From NCBI RefSeq assembly GCF_044797955.1, contig NZ_CP085211.1, positions 2,426,684 through 2,490,683 of the forward strand: a stretch of DNA of 64,000 bases. Reading direction: 5' to 3'. Source of the stretch: Idiomarina seosinensis_A. GTDB lineage: Bacteria > Pseudomonadota > Gammaproteobacteria > Enterobacterales > Alteromonadaceae. A program made the translations under genes and the position numbers. The notes beneath the pieces were generated by a model that saw only the letters and a list, made by a program, of their open reading frames with translations, searched no databases and was not told the origin of the DNA. The first letter of the stretch is position 1; each line of letters starts with the position of its first letter. Below, piece after piece: positions 35,351-44,365 of this stretch.

Positions 35351-37206
35351 GCCTGCTGTTCAGCCACCCACTGCTGTACCCGGCGCTCCAGTATCTGCAA
35401 CGGCACTGCGCCGCCACCTAATACCGTATCGTGAAAACCACGAATATCAAATTTATCGCCTAAGGCTTCTTCAGCCTGCTCACGTAGCTCAAGAATTTTT
35501 ATCATTCCGATTTTATAAGCAGTCGCCTGACCCGGCATCACCAAATAGCGACGAACTTCCGAGCGAACTGCCCCTTCTGCTATCGGCGTATACTGTTCGA
35601 AATAATTAACTGCGTCTTCTTCAGTCCAGCCTTTTGCGTGCATACCGGTGTCAACGACTAAGCGGACAGCACGCCAGGTTTCAGTAATCAGCCGGCCAAA
35701 GTCTGAATAGGGGTTTTGGTAAGCGCCCATCTCCTTGGCCAGCAACTCCGAATAAAGGCCCCAGCCCTCACTATAAACAGTAAAACCAGCCTGTGTCCGG
35801 AATTCGGGCACCGACTCCAGCTCCTGGGCAATGGATAGTTGCATATGATGTCCCGGGCTGCCTTCGTGGTAGGCAATGGCCTCTAATTCGTTTTTAGGCA
35901 TAGCACTCATATCGGAAAGGTGTGCATAGTAGACACCCGGACGTGAGCCATCCGGCGTACCGGGGAAGTAATGCTGTGCCGCACCATCCTGCTCACGAAA
36001 AGGCTCCACCCGTTTTACCACCAGATCCGCCTTTGGCAGGATACCAAAGTACTCCGGAAGCCGTTCGTCAATAAAGTCCAGGTGCTTTTGAGAGTCCGCA
36101 ATGTACATCTCAGCGCCCTGATCGTTGTTGGGATAAAAAAACTGTTCATCGGTACGGATAAAAGCAAAGAACTCCTGCAAATCACCTTCAAAGCCAACTT
36201 TATCCTTAATTTCCAGCATCTCGTTGTTCAGTCGCTCGACTTCTTGCAGACCCAGCTGATGAATCTCGTCTGCGGTCATTTCCGTTGTCGTATAATTTTT
36301 CAGCATGGCATTATAAAACTCGGTACCGCCGTCAAACCGATGCATGCCGGTGGCAACGTCAGGAGTGTTCTCTATGTCAGCTTCAAAAAATGCGATAATT
36401 TCTTCATAAACCGGAAGCACTTGCTTATACAGCACATCCGCGGCCCGGCTGCGCATGGATTCGGCGGTTGCCTGATCAATTTTTTGTTGCTCCAACAAGG
36501 TGGTAATTTTTTTATTGGCATCGGCCATAAACGCCGAGTCTTCACCTTCAGTAAATGGCGCCCCGGTGATCACTTTTTTTGACTCGTCAATGATAAGCCG
36601 ATAGGCAAATTTTGGCGCTCGGATACCTTGCTCAACCTGTTGCTCTGCTCTTTGCAAAAGCTGCTCCAGCGCGCCTGCAGAAGCACTGAGCCGTGCAATG
36701 TAGGCCTCCATATCCTGTGGATTATCAACGCGATGAAAATTCAACAAAAACTGCGGCATAAAAGTATGTGCGCCGCGCATCTGATCGAACACATAATCGT
36801 ATTGCCGGTATTCAGCCTCTCGTTTTTGCTGTTCGTACTGATAAACCCAGACATCATAGGAGGTTTTAGCCTCGTCAGATAACTGCTCGTAATCGAAGCT
36901 GTTTTCCAGTTCGGTAACACTGTCTGCCATCCACTGCAATCGCTGCTGTTCAGCCTCAATGCTCATATCATCTATTTCATCATAGCGCTGCTTAATACCC
37001 AGAAAAGTCATTTGCATGGGGCTGAGTTGCAGCTGCTGCTGATATTTTTCATCAAACCAGGCGTTAAGGCGCTCGCTTTCAGACAATTGAGACTGGGCTG
37101 TTGACTCAGACTGCTGGGCCTGAGACTGTTGATTTTGGGGCTCAGAGGGCTGACTACAACCGGTCAGTAAACCGCCGATGGCTAAGGCAATAATTGAATA
37201 TTTCAT
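35347..37206 (-). CDS. DUF885 lipoprotein, putative zinc metallopeptidase
   Basis: The start MKYSIIALAIGGLLTGC at 37206 gives a lipoprotein signal with LTGC; an upstream in-frame ATG at 37239 adds 11 unlikely residues. A Gln-rich linker follows. The 619-residue protein is a typical DUF885 member. It carries AIAYHEGSPGHHMQL about 175 residues from the end, where the HE and HH pairs resemble a metal-binding HExxH-like site, and SEGWGLYSE shortly after with a likely third ligand Glu. Members of this family are thought to be metallopeptidases, mostly uncharacterised. It should be anchored to a membrane facing the periplasm. Confidence 0.85.
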   Translation of the reverse strand: MKYSIIALAIGGLLTGCSQPSEPQNQQSQAQQSESTAQSQLSESERLNAWFDEKYQQQLQLSPMQMTFLGIKQRYDEIDDMSIEAEQQRLQWMADSVTELENSFDYEQLSDEAKTSYDVWVYQYEQQKREAEYRQYDYVFDQMRGAHTFMPQFLLNFHRVDNPQDMEAYIARLSASAGALEQLLQRAEQQVEQGIRAPKFAYRLIIDESKKVITGAPFTEGEDSAFMADANKKITTLLEQQKIDQATAESMRSRAADVLYKQVLPVYEEIIAFFEADIENTPDVATGMHRFDGGTEFYNAMLKNYTTTEMTADEIHQLGLQEVERLNNEMLEIKDKVGFEGDLQEFFAFIRTDEQFFYPNNDQGAEMYIADSQKHLDFIDERLPEYFGILPKADLVVKRVEPFREQDGAAQHYFPGTPDGSRPGVYYAHLSDMSAMPKNELEAIAYHEGSPGHHMQLSIAQELESVPEFRTQAGFTVYSEGWGLYSELLAKEMGAYQNPYSDFGRLITETWRAVRLVVDTGMHAKGWTEEDAVNYFEQYTPIAEGAVRSEVRRYLVMPGQATAYKIGMIKILELREQAEEALGDKFDIRGFHDTVLGGGAVPLQILERRVQQWVAEQQA

Positions 37207-37293
37207 GACAGGACCTTTTTTATTATTGTTAGTGAGCAAAAAATAACAAGAAGAAAAACTATAGCCTGCTTGTTACACTATTTGGAGTACTTT

Positions 37294-37545
37294 ATGTCAA
37301 AGCCAAATAAAAAAGGCCCGAAGCGTACCGTACAGATTTCGTGCCTGCACTGCAAAGCACCGTTATTTAAGTATCGAAAAGGGGGCAAGGGCGCCCTGGT
37401 TAAGTGCTTTTTGGAGCGAATCGTAGAGGATCACACCGACACCGCCTGCCATTGTCCCGGGTGTGGTCAGGAGTTTGCCCGCGAAACCATGATTCGGGGT
37501 ACACCGGCCTACAAAATGATCGGTGGCAAGGTACACATGAAATAG
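37294..37545 (+). CDS. small zinc-ribbon protein
   Basis: The 83-residue protein begins at ATG 37294 (ggag seven bases upstream). An earlier ATG at 37270 is in frame but lacks a good site. Two cysteine pairs, SCLHCK near 20 and CHCPGC near 56, form a probable zinc ribbon. The rest is basic (KPNKKGPKRT). Function unknown; the fold suits nucleic acid or protein binding. It precedes the threonine-aldolase-like gene by 25 bp on the same strand and may be co-transcribed with it. Confidence 0.7.
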   Translation: MSKPNKKGPKRTVQISCLHCKAPLFKYRKGGKGALVKCFLERIVEDHTDTACHCPGCGQEFARETMIRGTPAYKMIGGKVHMK

Positions 37546-37570
37546 GCCGTCCAACAATAAGGTAAGCGTT

Positions 37571-38668
37571 ATGATTGACCCCAGTATTCAACAACGATAT
37601 CAGTCGGCCTGCCAACAAGCCTCTTACAATTTATTGCGACACCCTCAGGCGACCATGGCCGAACAGCTGAACCAGCTGGCCAAAGAGGTCGCAGAGGACG
37701 AACAGCGGGACGTCTATGGCAGCGGCCAACTGATTGAAGATTTCGAATACCAGATTGCCGAACTACTGGGTAAGGAGGCTGCATTATTTTTACCGACAGG
37801 CACACTAGCCCAGCCCCTCGCGCTTAAAGTCCATAGCCTGCAGACCGGCAAAACTGACGTTGCCCTGCACCCCAGCTCGCATTTGCTATTGCACGAACAA
37901 ATGGGTATTGAGCACCTCTGGGGCCTGAACCCCCAAGCGATTGGTGATCCACAACAACCGATTAAACCCGCAGACTTAAAAGCCTTAAACGCTGAGCCGC
38001 TGGGGGCGTTATTAATTGAGCTACCTATGCGTGAAATTGGTGGCCAGCTGCCGGCCTGGGACAGCCTGAAGGAACAGTCTCAGTGGGCTAGAGAAAACGG
38101 TATTCGGCGGCACCTGGACGGTGCCAGGTTATGGCAGACGCCGGACTTTTATCAGCGCGGTCTGGACGAAATAAGTGCCTTATTCGACTCAGTCTATGTC
38201 AGCTTTTATAAGGACCTGGGGGGCATTAGCGGAGCTGTCCTGGCCGCCGATACAAAGTTTATTCAGCAGGCAAAAATTTGGGCCCGCCGTGCCGGGGGCA
38301 ACTTAATTAGCCTTTACCCAGAGATACTTGCAGCGCGTCGCGGCCTGCGTGAAAACCTTCCGATGATGCCGGATGCAGTGCGATATGCGCACGCTCTGGG
38401 CTCTGCTCTGGCCGAGCTAAAGGGGGTTGAGGTTACTCCTGACCCGCCTCAGGCAGCAATGTTTCATTTGACCTTTGCCATCTCTCGCCAGCGTTTAGCT
38501 GACAAAATCAGCTTATATGTTCAGGAGCAGGGCGTTGTTATCCTGCCCCTGCCACGCAGTGGTGATAGTCATCGTGCCGTTTGTGAAGTTACCATAGGGC
38601 GCAATGCAATGACTCAGCCGCAAAGCTTTTGGCTACGGCATATGAAGCAGTTTATCGCGACGCTTTAA
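37571..38668 (+). CDS. threonine aldolase/beta-eliminating lyase-family PLP enzyme
   Basis: The 365-residue protein is a fold-type I pyridoxal-phosphate enzyme. Motifs in order: EDEQRDVYGSGQLIEDFE, FLPTGTLAQPLAL, RRHLDGARLWQTP (Asp that contacts the pyridine nitrogen) and SFYKDLGGISGAVL, where the Lys is the likely Schiff-base residue. The usual low-specificity L-threonine aldolase has S-x-S-K-G-L-G at this point, so this is a diverged branch. Cleavage of threonine to glycine and acetaldehyde is the best guess for its reaction, but other substrates are possible. It overlaps the convergent small gene by 4 bp. Confidence 0.75.
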   Translation: MIDPSIQQRYQSACQQASYNLLRHPQATMAEQLNQLAKEVAEDEQRDVYGSGQLIEDFEYQIAELLGKEAALFLPTGTLAQPLALKVHSLQTGKTDVALHPSSHLLLHEQMGIEHLWGLNPQAIGDPQQPIKPADLKALNAEPLGALLIELPMREIGGQLPAWDSLKEQSQWARENGIRRHLDGARLWQTPDFYQRGLDEISALFDSVYVSFYKDLGGISGAVLAADTKFIQQAKIWARRAGGNLISLYPEILAARRGLRENLPMMPDAVRYAHALGSALAELKGVEVTPDPPQAAMFHLTFAISRQRLADKISLYVQEQGVVILPLPRSGDSHRAVCEVTIGRNAMTQPQSFWLRHMKQFIATL

Positions 38669-39057
38669 TCTGCCGATGTGCGGCCAAGGATTTTTTGCAG
38701 CGTCTTAAGGTACTTTTTACCGTTTTCAGTAATCCGCTCTTTGTCCATACTTTCCGAGCCCAGGTGAACCTCTTCAAGCTGCTCAGCGGCTTTGTCCAGC
38801 TCATCGTCAAGACGCTCTAAGGCGACTTCCAGAGTGTAAGTCAGCTCATGAATTTTTGCCTGATCCTGCGCATCGAGGTCACCTGAAATTAATTCACTGA
38901 GCGTCGCATTGTATTTATTTAAATTCTTTATCGCTTGCTGAAGGTTTTCAGACTTTTCGGGTTTGTAATGCTGATACATCTCGTCGTCATCATCTGCAAG
39001 CGCGGCAGCCGACAAACCAAAGCATAAGGTTAAAGCGATTAAGGTTAGGTTCTTCAT
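38665..39057 (-). CDS. small exported DUF6746-type protein, probably Fur-regulated
   Basis: The 130-residue protein begins at ATG 39057 with a gagggag ribosome site. A signal peptide (cut near LA-DDDDE) is followed by an almost wholly helical acidic mature protein (YKPEKSENLQQAIKNL, then LDDELDKAAEQLEEVHLGS). This resembles the DUF6746 family of small Alteromonadales proteins of unknown function. The acidic stretch DDDDE could bind cations. A near-consensus Fur site lies just upstream of the ribosome site, which suggests iron control. Confidence 0.65.
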   Translation of the reverse strand: MKNLTLIALTLCFGLSAAALADDDDEMYQHYKPEKSENLQQAIKNLNKYNATLSELISGDLDAQDQAKIHELTYTLEVALERLDDELDKAAEQLEEVHLGSESMDKERITENGKKYLKTLQKILGRTSAD

Positions 39058-39072
39058 AGTAACTCCCTCGTT

Positions 39073-39091
39073 AATGATAACCATTCTCATT
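39073..39091. promoter_or_regulatory. Fur box
   Basis: The 19-bp sequence aatgataaccattctcatt matches the Fur consensus hexamer pattern (aatgataat-cattatcatt type) with only a few mismatches. It stands 16-34 bp before the start codon of the small exported protein gene and about 90 bp before the divergent channel gene. Confidence 0.7.
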
Positions 39092-39181
39092 TTGAAGCTG
39101 ATTAACTTGCGAATCAAGCGATATTCAACAAAACTAACGAATTACTCGCCAAATTAAAAGTTTTTATCCAGGAGTAACTTA

Positions 39182-40261
39182 ATGGGTATAAAAGGTTTTT
39201 TACAAACGCTCGTTGTCATTATTCACACGCTGGCGAGCTTTTCCGCTATGGCACAGACTATTGATAAAGAAGAACCGCTGACAGTGGCTGTCAGGGTTAA
39301 CGCGCCTTTTGTTATGGAAACAGAAAACGGCTATGAAGGGCTGGCTATCCAGTTGTGGAAAGAAATTGCCGAGCAGCTGGATCAGCCCTATCAGTTTGAA
39401 CCCATGGGGTTAAATGCGGTTATCGACGGAGTCGAACAAGGGCATTACGATGTTGGTATTGGTGCATTAACCGTTACCGCCGACCGTGAGCAGCGGCTCG
39501 ACTTCAGTCAGCCATTTCATAATGGCGGGTTAGCCATTGCCGTACCCAGCCAGAATACCTCTACGTGGTGGGCGGTTGCCAAGCGCTTTGCTTCGGTTGA
39601 ATTTTTAACCATTCTTCTAATTTTAGCCGTTGTGCTTTTAATTGCGGGAGCTTTAGTGTGGCTTTTTGAGCGACGCCTTAATACCGAGGAGTTTCCTTCT
39701 AAACCGGTTCAGGGTCTGGGATCGGGCTTTTGGTGGGCAGCGGTTACGATGACAACCGTAGGTTATGGTGATAAATCACCGCGCAGCTTGGGTGGCCGTA
39801 TTGTCAGCCTGGTCTGGATGTTTACCTGCGTGATTATTATTTCCAGCTTCACTGCATCGATTGCCTCCTCACTGACTGTTTCTCAGTTTCAGTCCAAGGT
39901 GTCAGCCAGCTCTGACCTGCCCCATGCCCGGGTTGCCACGTTAGCCAACTCCGCAACGGCTAAATGGCTGCACCAGCAGAATATTGGCTTTGAAAGCTTC
40001 ACCGATCTGGAAACAGCACTTAACCGTCTCGAGTCGGGACGGCTGGATGCTGTTATTTATGATGAGTCTATCTTGCGCTATTCGGTGCGTAGCCAGGCTC
40101 TGAACGATATCCGCTTGTTACCTGAGCGGGTGCTGCCCCAGGATTACGGCTTTGTTCTGCCGCAGGGCAGTAAGCTGCGCGAGCCACTAAATCAGGAGCT
40201 GTTAAGGGTTGTCCAGTCTGCCGAATGGCGACAGTTGAAAGAAAGCTATTTAGGTCAGTAG
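39182..40261 (+). CDS. GluR0-like ligand-gated potassium channel
   Basis: The 359-residue protein has a signal peptide (cut near MA-QT). The first half of a family 3 solute-binding domain follows (PLTVAVRVNAPFVMET to FSQPFHNGGLAIAV), then a channel domain. The channel has TM1 near 141-162, pore loop GSGFWWAAVTMTTVGYGDKSP with TTVGYGD at 191-197, and TM2 near 205-232. The second half of the binding domain ends the protein (HARVATLANSATAKWL to DYGFVLP). This S1-TM-pore-TM-S2 order is that of prokaryotic glutamate receptor channels such as GluR0. TVGYGD is a textbook potassium selectivity filter. The ligand is probably an amino acid. The gene stands alone. Confidence 0.9.
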   Translation: MGIKGFLQTLVVIIHTLASFSAMAQTIDKEEPLTVAVRVNAPFVMETENGYEGLAIQLWKEIAEQLDQPYQFEPMGLNAVIDGVEQGHYDVGIGALTVTADREQRLDFSQPFHNGGLAIAVPSQNTSTWWAVAKRFASVEFLTILLILAVVLLIAGALVWLFERRLNTEEFPSKPVQGLGSGFWWAAVTMTTVGYGDKSPRSLGGRIVSLVWMFTCVIIISSFTASIASSLTVSQFQSKVSASSDLPHARVATLANSATAKWLHQQNIGFESFTDLETALNRLESGRLDAVIYDESILRYSVRSQALNDIRLLPERVLPQDYGFVLPQGSKLREPLNQELLRVVQSAEWRQLKESYLGQ

Positions 40262-40266
40262 GCAAG

Positions 40267-40293
40267 GCCGGCTATCTACTTGACGTAGCCGGC
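40267..40293. terminator. stem-loop between convergent genes
   Basis: Perfect 8-bp arms gccggcta (40267-40274) and tagccggc (40286-40293) close an 11-nt loop. It lies 6 bp past the channel gene stop and covers the end of the convergent small gene. No T-run; probably a bidirectional stop or 3'-end stabiliser. Confidence 0.45.
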
Positions 40294-40545
40294 TGCATTA
40301 AGCGCTTGCAAAACACCGACATCAGCCCCTTCCAGGGGCTCTAACCAGGCTGCGTCGCAAATATCAGAATAATGCAGTAACCAGTGACGGTGATTAATGG
40401 ATAGCTGCCAGCAATACTGATCGGCAGCGACCTCACAGCCGCGGATGCTGGCATCCACGCAGGTAGCGAGGCGATCAGCCCAGTCATCGTATTCTGCTTC
40501 GGTAGCCGGCAGGACCGCTAAAACAATAGATTCATTATCAGCCAT
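40276..40545 (-). CDS. small DUF3630-type protein
   Basis: The 89-residue protein begins at MADNESIVLAVLP; an ATG nine codons upstream (40572) is the alternative. It has an acidic, Trp-rich sequence (DDWADRL, YCWQLSINHRHWLLHYSD, AAWLEPLEG), which fits the uncharacterised DUF3630 family of marine gammaproteobacteria, a tentative match. It overlaps the recQ stop by 8 bp and is probably co-transcribed with recQ. Confidence 0.55.
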   Translation of the reverse strand: MADNESIVLAVLPATEAEYDDWADRLATCVDASIRGCEVAADQYCWQLSINHRHWLLHYSDICDAAWLEPLEGADVGVLQALNAAGYVK

Positions 40546-42406
40546 TAAATAACTGCCGTTCACTTGCGCCATTTAAAAACTGCTCTATCGCCTGAATAAA
40601 CTCGCCGCCGTAACGTTCCAGCTTAACCCGGCCAACACCTGAAATGCTGAGCATATCGTCCGCAGTAGTCGGATACTCAATACACATTTCAACCAGACTG
40701 GCATCACTGAAAACAACAAAGGGCGGCACCCCGTCCCGGTCCGCGATATCTTTGCGTAACTTGCGCAAACGCCGGAACAGGATTTTATTATAATCACCAC
40801 GATCGGTGATGCTATTCCGGGTTGCCGTTAAGTTAATACGCGGCTTCGCCAGCTCAAGAGTAACCTCGCCACGTAATACAGCCCGGGCTTCTTCTGTTAA
40901 TTGTAATGCGGCAAAGCGCCGAATGTCCTGCACGATAAAGCCCCGGTGGATTAGCTGACGCAAAACTGAAAACCAGTACTCCTGCGACTCATTTTGGCCC
41001 AGCCCATAAGTACTTAACTGGTCGTGTTGCAAATCCAGGATACGCTGACTTTTTGAGCCTCGCAGTACCTCAACCACATGAGCAATACCAAATTGCTGGC
41101 CAACCCGGTAGACACAGCTTAATGCCTTTTGTGCATCCTGCAGAGCATCGAAGCGTTGTGGCGGATCCAGACACAGGTCGCAGTTGCCACATTCTTTATC
41201 ACTAAACTCGTTAAAATAATTTAATAACACCAACCGCCGACAGGTCTGCGCTTCCGCCATTGCCTGCATTGCGGCAAATTTTTGCTTCTCGACCAGGCGA
41301 CGGTGTTCGTTATCCTGCTCATCTATCATTCGCTGTATCCACTGGGCATCGCGCGGATCAAATAACATTAAGGCTTCGGCAGGCAGACCATCACGGCCGG
41401 CACGACCGGTTTCCTGATAATAAGACTCGATACTCCGGGGGATATCAAAATGCACCACGAAACGGATATTAGGCTTGTTAATTCCCATACCAAAAGCGAT
41501 AGTCGCCACCACAACGTCCACATCATCGCGTAAAAACTGCCGCAATGTGGTTTCCTTCAGCTCATGGTCCAGACCCGCATGATAAGGCACAGCCTTAATG
41601 CCAGCCTGTTGCAGGCTTTCAGAAATCTCTTCGGTCTTTTTGCGCGAACCACAGTACACAATACCGGCTGAGCCTTTTTGTTTTTTGATGTAGTCTTTTA
41701 TTTGCTTTAGCGGCTTGTACTTTTCCTGCACCACATAACGGATATTCGGGCGGTCAAAAGAGCTGCGGTGACAATAGGGATCCTGTAGTTGCAGGCGTTC
41801 GATAATATCGTGTTGCGTAGCGGCATCGGCAGTAGCAGTCAGCGCCATAAAAGGAACACCAGGCAAATACTGACGCAGCTGCCCCAGCTGCCCATAATTT
41901 GGTCGAAAATCGTGTCCCCACTGACTGATACAATGAGCCTCGTCGATGGCAATAAAGGCCAGCTTGAGCGCCTGCAGGCGCTCAACAAAGCCAGACTGAA
42001 GTGCTCTTTCAGGGCTAACATAAAGCACTTTGATTTGCTGTTGCTGTAACTGCTGTAGCACCGTCATCGACTGCTCAGGCGACAGCCCCGAGTGCAGTGT
42101 CGCCGCAGCCACACCCATGGCCTGTAACGCTTCCACCTGGTCCTGCATTAAGGACAATAAAGGTGAAATCACTACGGTTAACCCGGGGTTACACAGTGCC
42201 GGTAGCTGGTAACAAAGAGACTTACCCCCGCCCGTTGGCATCAATACCAGCGTATCCCGACCGTGCAGCGCTTTCAGCATGACGCCCTGCTGGCCCTGGC
42301 GAAACTCAGAATAACCGAAGACTTCCTGTAACTTTTCGCTAAGATGATCGATTAGCTGCTGATCTGGCGTCGATTGTTCATTATTTTCGTCTTTTATCGC
42401 TAGCAT
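40538..42406 (-). CDS. recQ: ATP-dependent DNA helicase RecQ
   Basis: The 622-residue 3'-5' helicase has the full layout. Walker A PTGGGKS is at 57-63, DEAH box IDEAHCISQWGHDFRP near 155, and HFDIPRSIESYYQETGRAGR is motif VI. The zinc-binding CRRLVLLNYF to CGNCDLC region, a winged-helix RQC part and a C-terminal HRDC domain (ISGVGRVKLERYG) follow. It acts in recombination repair with RecF-pathway proteins. It is divergent from yigI, the same neighbourhood as in E. coli. Confidence 0.97.
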   Translation of the reverse strand: MLAIKDENNEQSTPDQQLIDHLSEKLQEVFGYSEFRQGQQGVMLKALHGRDTLVLMPTGGGKSLCYQLPALCNPGLTVVISPLLSLMQDQVEALQAMGVAAATLHSGLSPEQSMTVLQQLQQQQIKVLYVSPERALQSGFVERLQALKLAFIAIDEAHCISQWGHDFRPNYGQLGQLRQYLPGVPFMALTATADAATQHDIIERLQLQDPYCHRSSFDRPNIRYVVQEKYKPLKQIKDYIKKQKGSAGIVYCGSRKKTEEISESLQQAGIKAVPYHAGLDHELKETTLRQFLRDDVDVVVATIAFGMGINKPNIRFVVHFDIPRSIESYYQETGRAGRDGLPAEALMLFDPRDAQWIQRMIDEQDNEHRRLVEKQKFAAMQAMAEAQTCRRLVLLNYFNEFSDKECGNCDLCLDPPQRFDALQDAQKALSCVYRVGQQFGIAHVVEVLRGSKSQRILDLQHDQLSTYGLGQNESQEYWFSVLRQLIHRGFIVQDIRRFAALQLTEEARAVLRGEVTLELAKPRINLTATRNSITDRGDYNKILFRRLRKLRKDIADRDGVPPFVVFSDASLVEMCIEYPTTADDMLSISGVGRVKLERYGGEFIQAIEQFLNGASERQLFNG

Positions 42407-42480
42407 ACGAGACTTGCACCGCGCCTATTGACTTGTTTAACTTCATCGCTCTATTGTAAGCCTCCTGGCCTTTAATCACC

Positions 42481-42945
42481 ATGGTAAAAATGGACACTCA
42501 ACAAATACTGACAAAAGTTTGCGATTACATGAACGACCTGGTTCCGTTTCAGCGCCAGGTGGGTTTTGAAATTACAAAGTTTAATGCCGATAAAAGCGAA
42601 TTAAAGTTTCGCTGGCAGGATGAATTGATGGGCAATGTACCGCAACGCATGCTGCATGGCGGAGTCACCTCGACGGCGCTGGATACTGCCGGAGGCCTGG
42701 TGGCTATTGCCGGGATGGTATCCCGGCTGGAGAATCCTTCCGAAAGTTACCTGATGGAACGGCTTAGCCGTTGTGGTACGATCGACTTACGGGTTGATTA
42801 TTTGCGCCCGGGCAGAGGCTCTGAGTTTATCGCCAGTGCCACCATCATCCGCTCCGGTAACAAAGTGGCTGTTGCACGAATGGAGCTGCATAATCAGGAA
42901 GGCATGCATATTGCTTTCGGAACCGGCACCTATCTAGTAGGGTAA
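42481..42945 (+). CDS. yigI: YigI-type hotdog-fold thioesterase
   Basis: The 154-residue protein has a PaaI/YigI-like hotdog domain. MLHGGVTSTALDTAGGLVAI carries the family HGG motif, with Asp as the likely catalytic residue. TIDLRVDYLRPGRGSEFIA follows. Such enzymes hydrolyse acyl-CoA thioesters in the cytoplasm; the natural acyl chain is not evident. It precedes rarD by 4 bp and is divergent from recQ, as in E. coli. The start could be either ATG 42481 or 42490. Confidence 0.85.
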   Translation: MVKMDTQQILTKVCDYMNDLVPFQRQVGFEITKFNADKSELKFRWQDELMGNVPQRMLHGGVTSTALDTAGGLVAIAGMVSRLENPSESYLMERLSRCGTIDLRVDYLRPGRGSEFIASATIIRSGNKVAVARMELHNQEGMHIAFGTGTYLVG

Positions 42946-42949
42946 ATTA

Positions 42950-43879
42950 ATGACCGATGAAGCAGTTCGGGCTCGCCAGGGCGTATTCTTTGCACTGGCC
43001 GCTTACACCTTCTGGGGCCTAGCACCCATCTATTTTAAGCTGGTAAAACAGATACCTCCTTTTGAAATACTGGCCCATCGGATTGTCTGGGCATTCGCGC
43101 TGGTTCTTATTTTAATTATTGCGATGCGGCGCATAGACAGAATTATGCCCATCGTGCGCAGCACCAAACTGATGCTGCGGCTGGCTTTAGCAACTGTCTT
43201 ACTGGGTGGCAACTGGTTCCTGTTTATCTGGGCAATTAATACAGACCATCTGCTGGATGCGAGCCTGGGTTATTACATTAATCCGTTGCTTAATGTTGCT
43301 ATTGGGATGGCTTTTTTTGGCGAAAAAATGCGCCGCCTGCAACTCGTTGCCATCGCGCTGGCAGTGGTTGGTGTGGCCATTCAGGTGATTACTTTTGGTT
43401 CGATACCCTGGGTTGCACTGGCTCTGGCAGGTAGTTTTGCCACTTATGGGGCCATCCGCAAGCGCCTGCCGGTCGACTCAATCAGCGGACTTTGGCTGGA
43501 AACCGCGTTACTAACGCCGATTATGTTGGCTTATTTAGTGTTGTTTGCTGATTCAGCGGCTTCAGATTTAAGCACAAACACTGCCTCGCTGAATTTGTTG
43601 CTAATTGCCGCAGGCCTGGTAACCACAGTCCCTCTTCTGTGTTTTACAGCGGCAGCACAGCGTCTGCGCTACGCGACACTGGGATTCTTTCAGTATATTG
43701 CACCCAGCCTGATGTTCCTGCTGGCTGTATTGGCTTATGGTGAGCCTTTGGCAGCAAGCAAGTTACTGACATTTATTATTATCTGGAGTGCTCTGGCACT
43801 GTACACTTTGGATTCTGTATTACAGCGCCAGAGGAACAAGCGGGTCAAACGTGCCGCGGTGCAGGAGCCAGTTAGTTAA
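42950..43879 (+). CDS. rarD: EamA-family transporter RarD
   Basis: The 309-residue inner-membrane protein has about ten hydrophobic helices (EamA/DMT superfamily). It opens with RQGVFFALAAYTFWGLAPIY, the family's first helix, and has GNWFLFIWAIN and SLGYYINPLLNVAIG, which are strongly RarD-like. RarD is classed as a drug/metabolite exporter whose substrate is not settled. It forms a two-gene operon with yigI and overlaps the convergent OsmC-family gene by 8 bp. Confidence 0.92.
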   Translation: MTDEAVRARQGVFFALAAYTFWGLAPIYFKLVKQIPPFEILAHRIVWAFALVLILIIAMRRIDRIMPIVRSTKLMLRLALATVLLGGNWFLFIWAINTDHLLDASLGYYINPLLNVAIGMAFFGEKMRRLQLVAIALAVVGVAIQVITFGSIPWVALALAGSFATYGAIRKRLPVDSISGLWLETALLTPIMLAYLVLFADSAASDLSTNTASLNLLLIAAGLVTTVPLLCFTAAAQRLRYATLGFFQYIAPSLMFLLAVLAYGEPLAASKLLTFIIIWSALALYTLDSVLQRQRNKRVKRAAVQEPVS

Positions 43880-44294
43880 GGGTAGCCTGCAGGCTGATCT
43901 CGGCTGTTAACAACTTGCTGACCGGACAGTCATTTTTTGCCTGATTAGCCAGCTCCTGAAACTTTTCTTCGCTAATATCATCGATATCGGCTTTGACCGT
44001 TAATTTAACGGCATCAATTTTAAAGCCATCGTCGGCCTCTACCAGCGATACGTCGGCTTTGGCGTCAATGGAGTTAGGCTGAAAACCCGCTTCACCCAGC
44101 ATTAATGAAAAAGCCATTGCGTAACAACCGGCATGTGCAGCCCCAATTAACTCTTCAGGGTTGGTACCCTGTCCGTCTTCAAAGCGACTCTTAAATGAGT
44201 ACTTGGTGTCCTGTAGTGTGCCGCTGGCTGTCGAAACCACGCCAGAGCCTTCTTTAATACTGCCTTTCCATACTGCATTTGCACTACGTTCCAT
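43872..44294 (-). CDS. osmC: OsmC-family peroxiredoxin
   Basis: The 140-residue protein has the two catalytic cysteines of OsmC: AHAGCYAMAFSLML near 52-65 and CPVSKLL near 121-127. TNPEELIGAAHAGC is a hallmark. OsmC reduces organic hydroperoxides and is often induced by osmotic or oxidative stress. The ATG at 44294 has an aggaggt ribosome site. It stands alone between convergent rarD and uvrD on its own strand, with about 70 bp to uvrD. Confidence 0.9.
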   Translation of the reverse strand: MERSANAVWKGSIKEGSGVVSTASGTLQDTKYSFKSRFEDGQGTNPEELIGAAHAGCYAMAFSLMLGEAGFQPNSIDAKADVSLVEADDGFKIDAVKLTVKADIDDISEEKFQELANQAKNDCPVSKLLTAEISLQATLN

Positions 44295-44365
44295 AGGTAC
44301 CTCCTAATTAATGGTCGTCCTATCAGTGTAGTTGCTTTTTTGCCGTTCGCTCAGTTTTATTGCTT

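Noticed and set aside
35971..36582. Plus-strand open frame of 203 codons opposite the DUF885 gene
   Set aside because: A shadow frame with no recognisable motif; the lipoprotein gene on the other strand explains the sequence.
40267..40293. Typical rho-independent terminator
   Set aside because: The hairpin is perfect but lacks a T-run on either strand, so it is listed only as a probable stem-loop terminator with low confidence.
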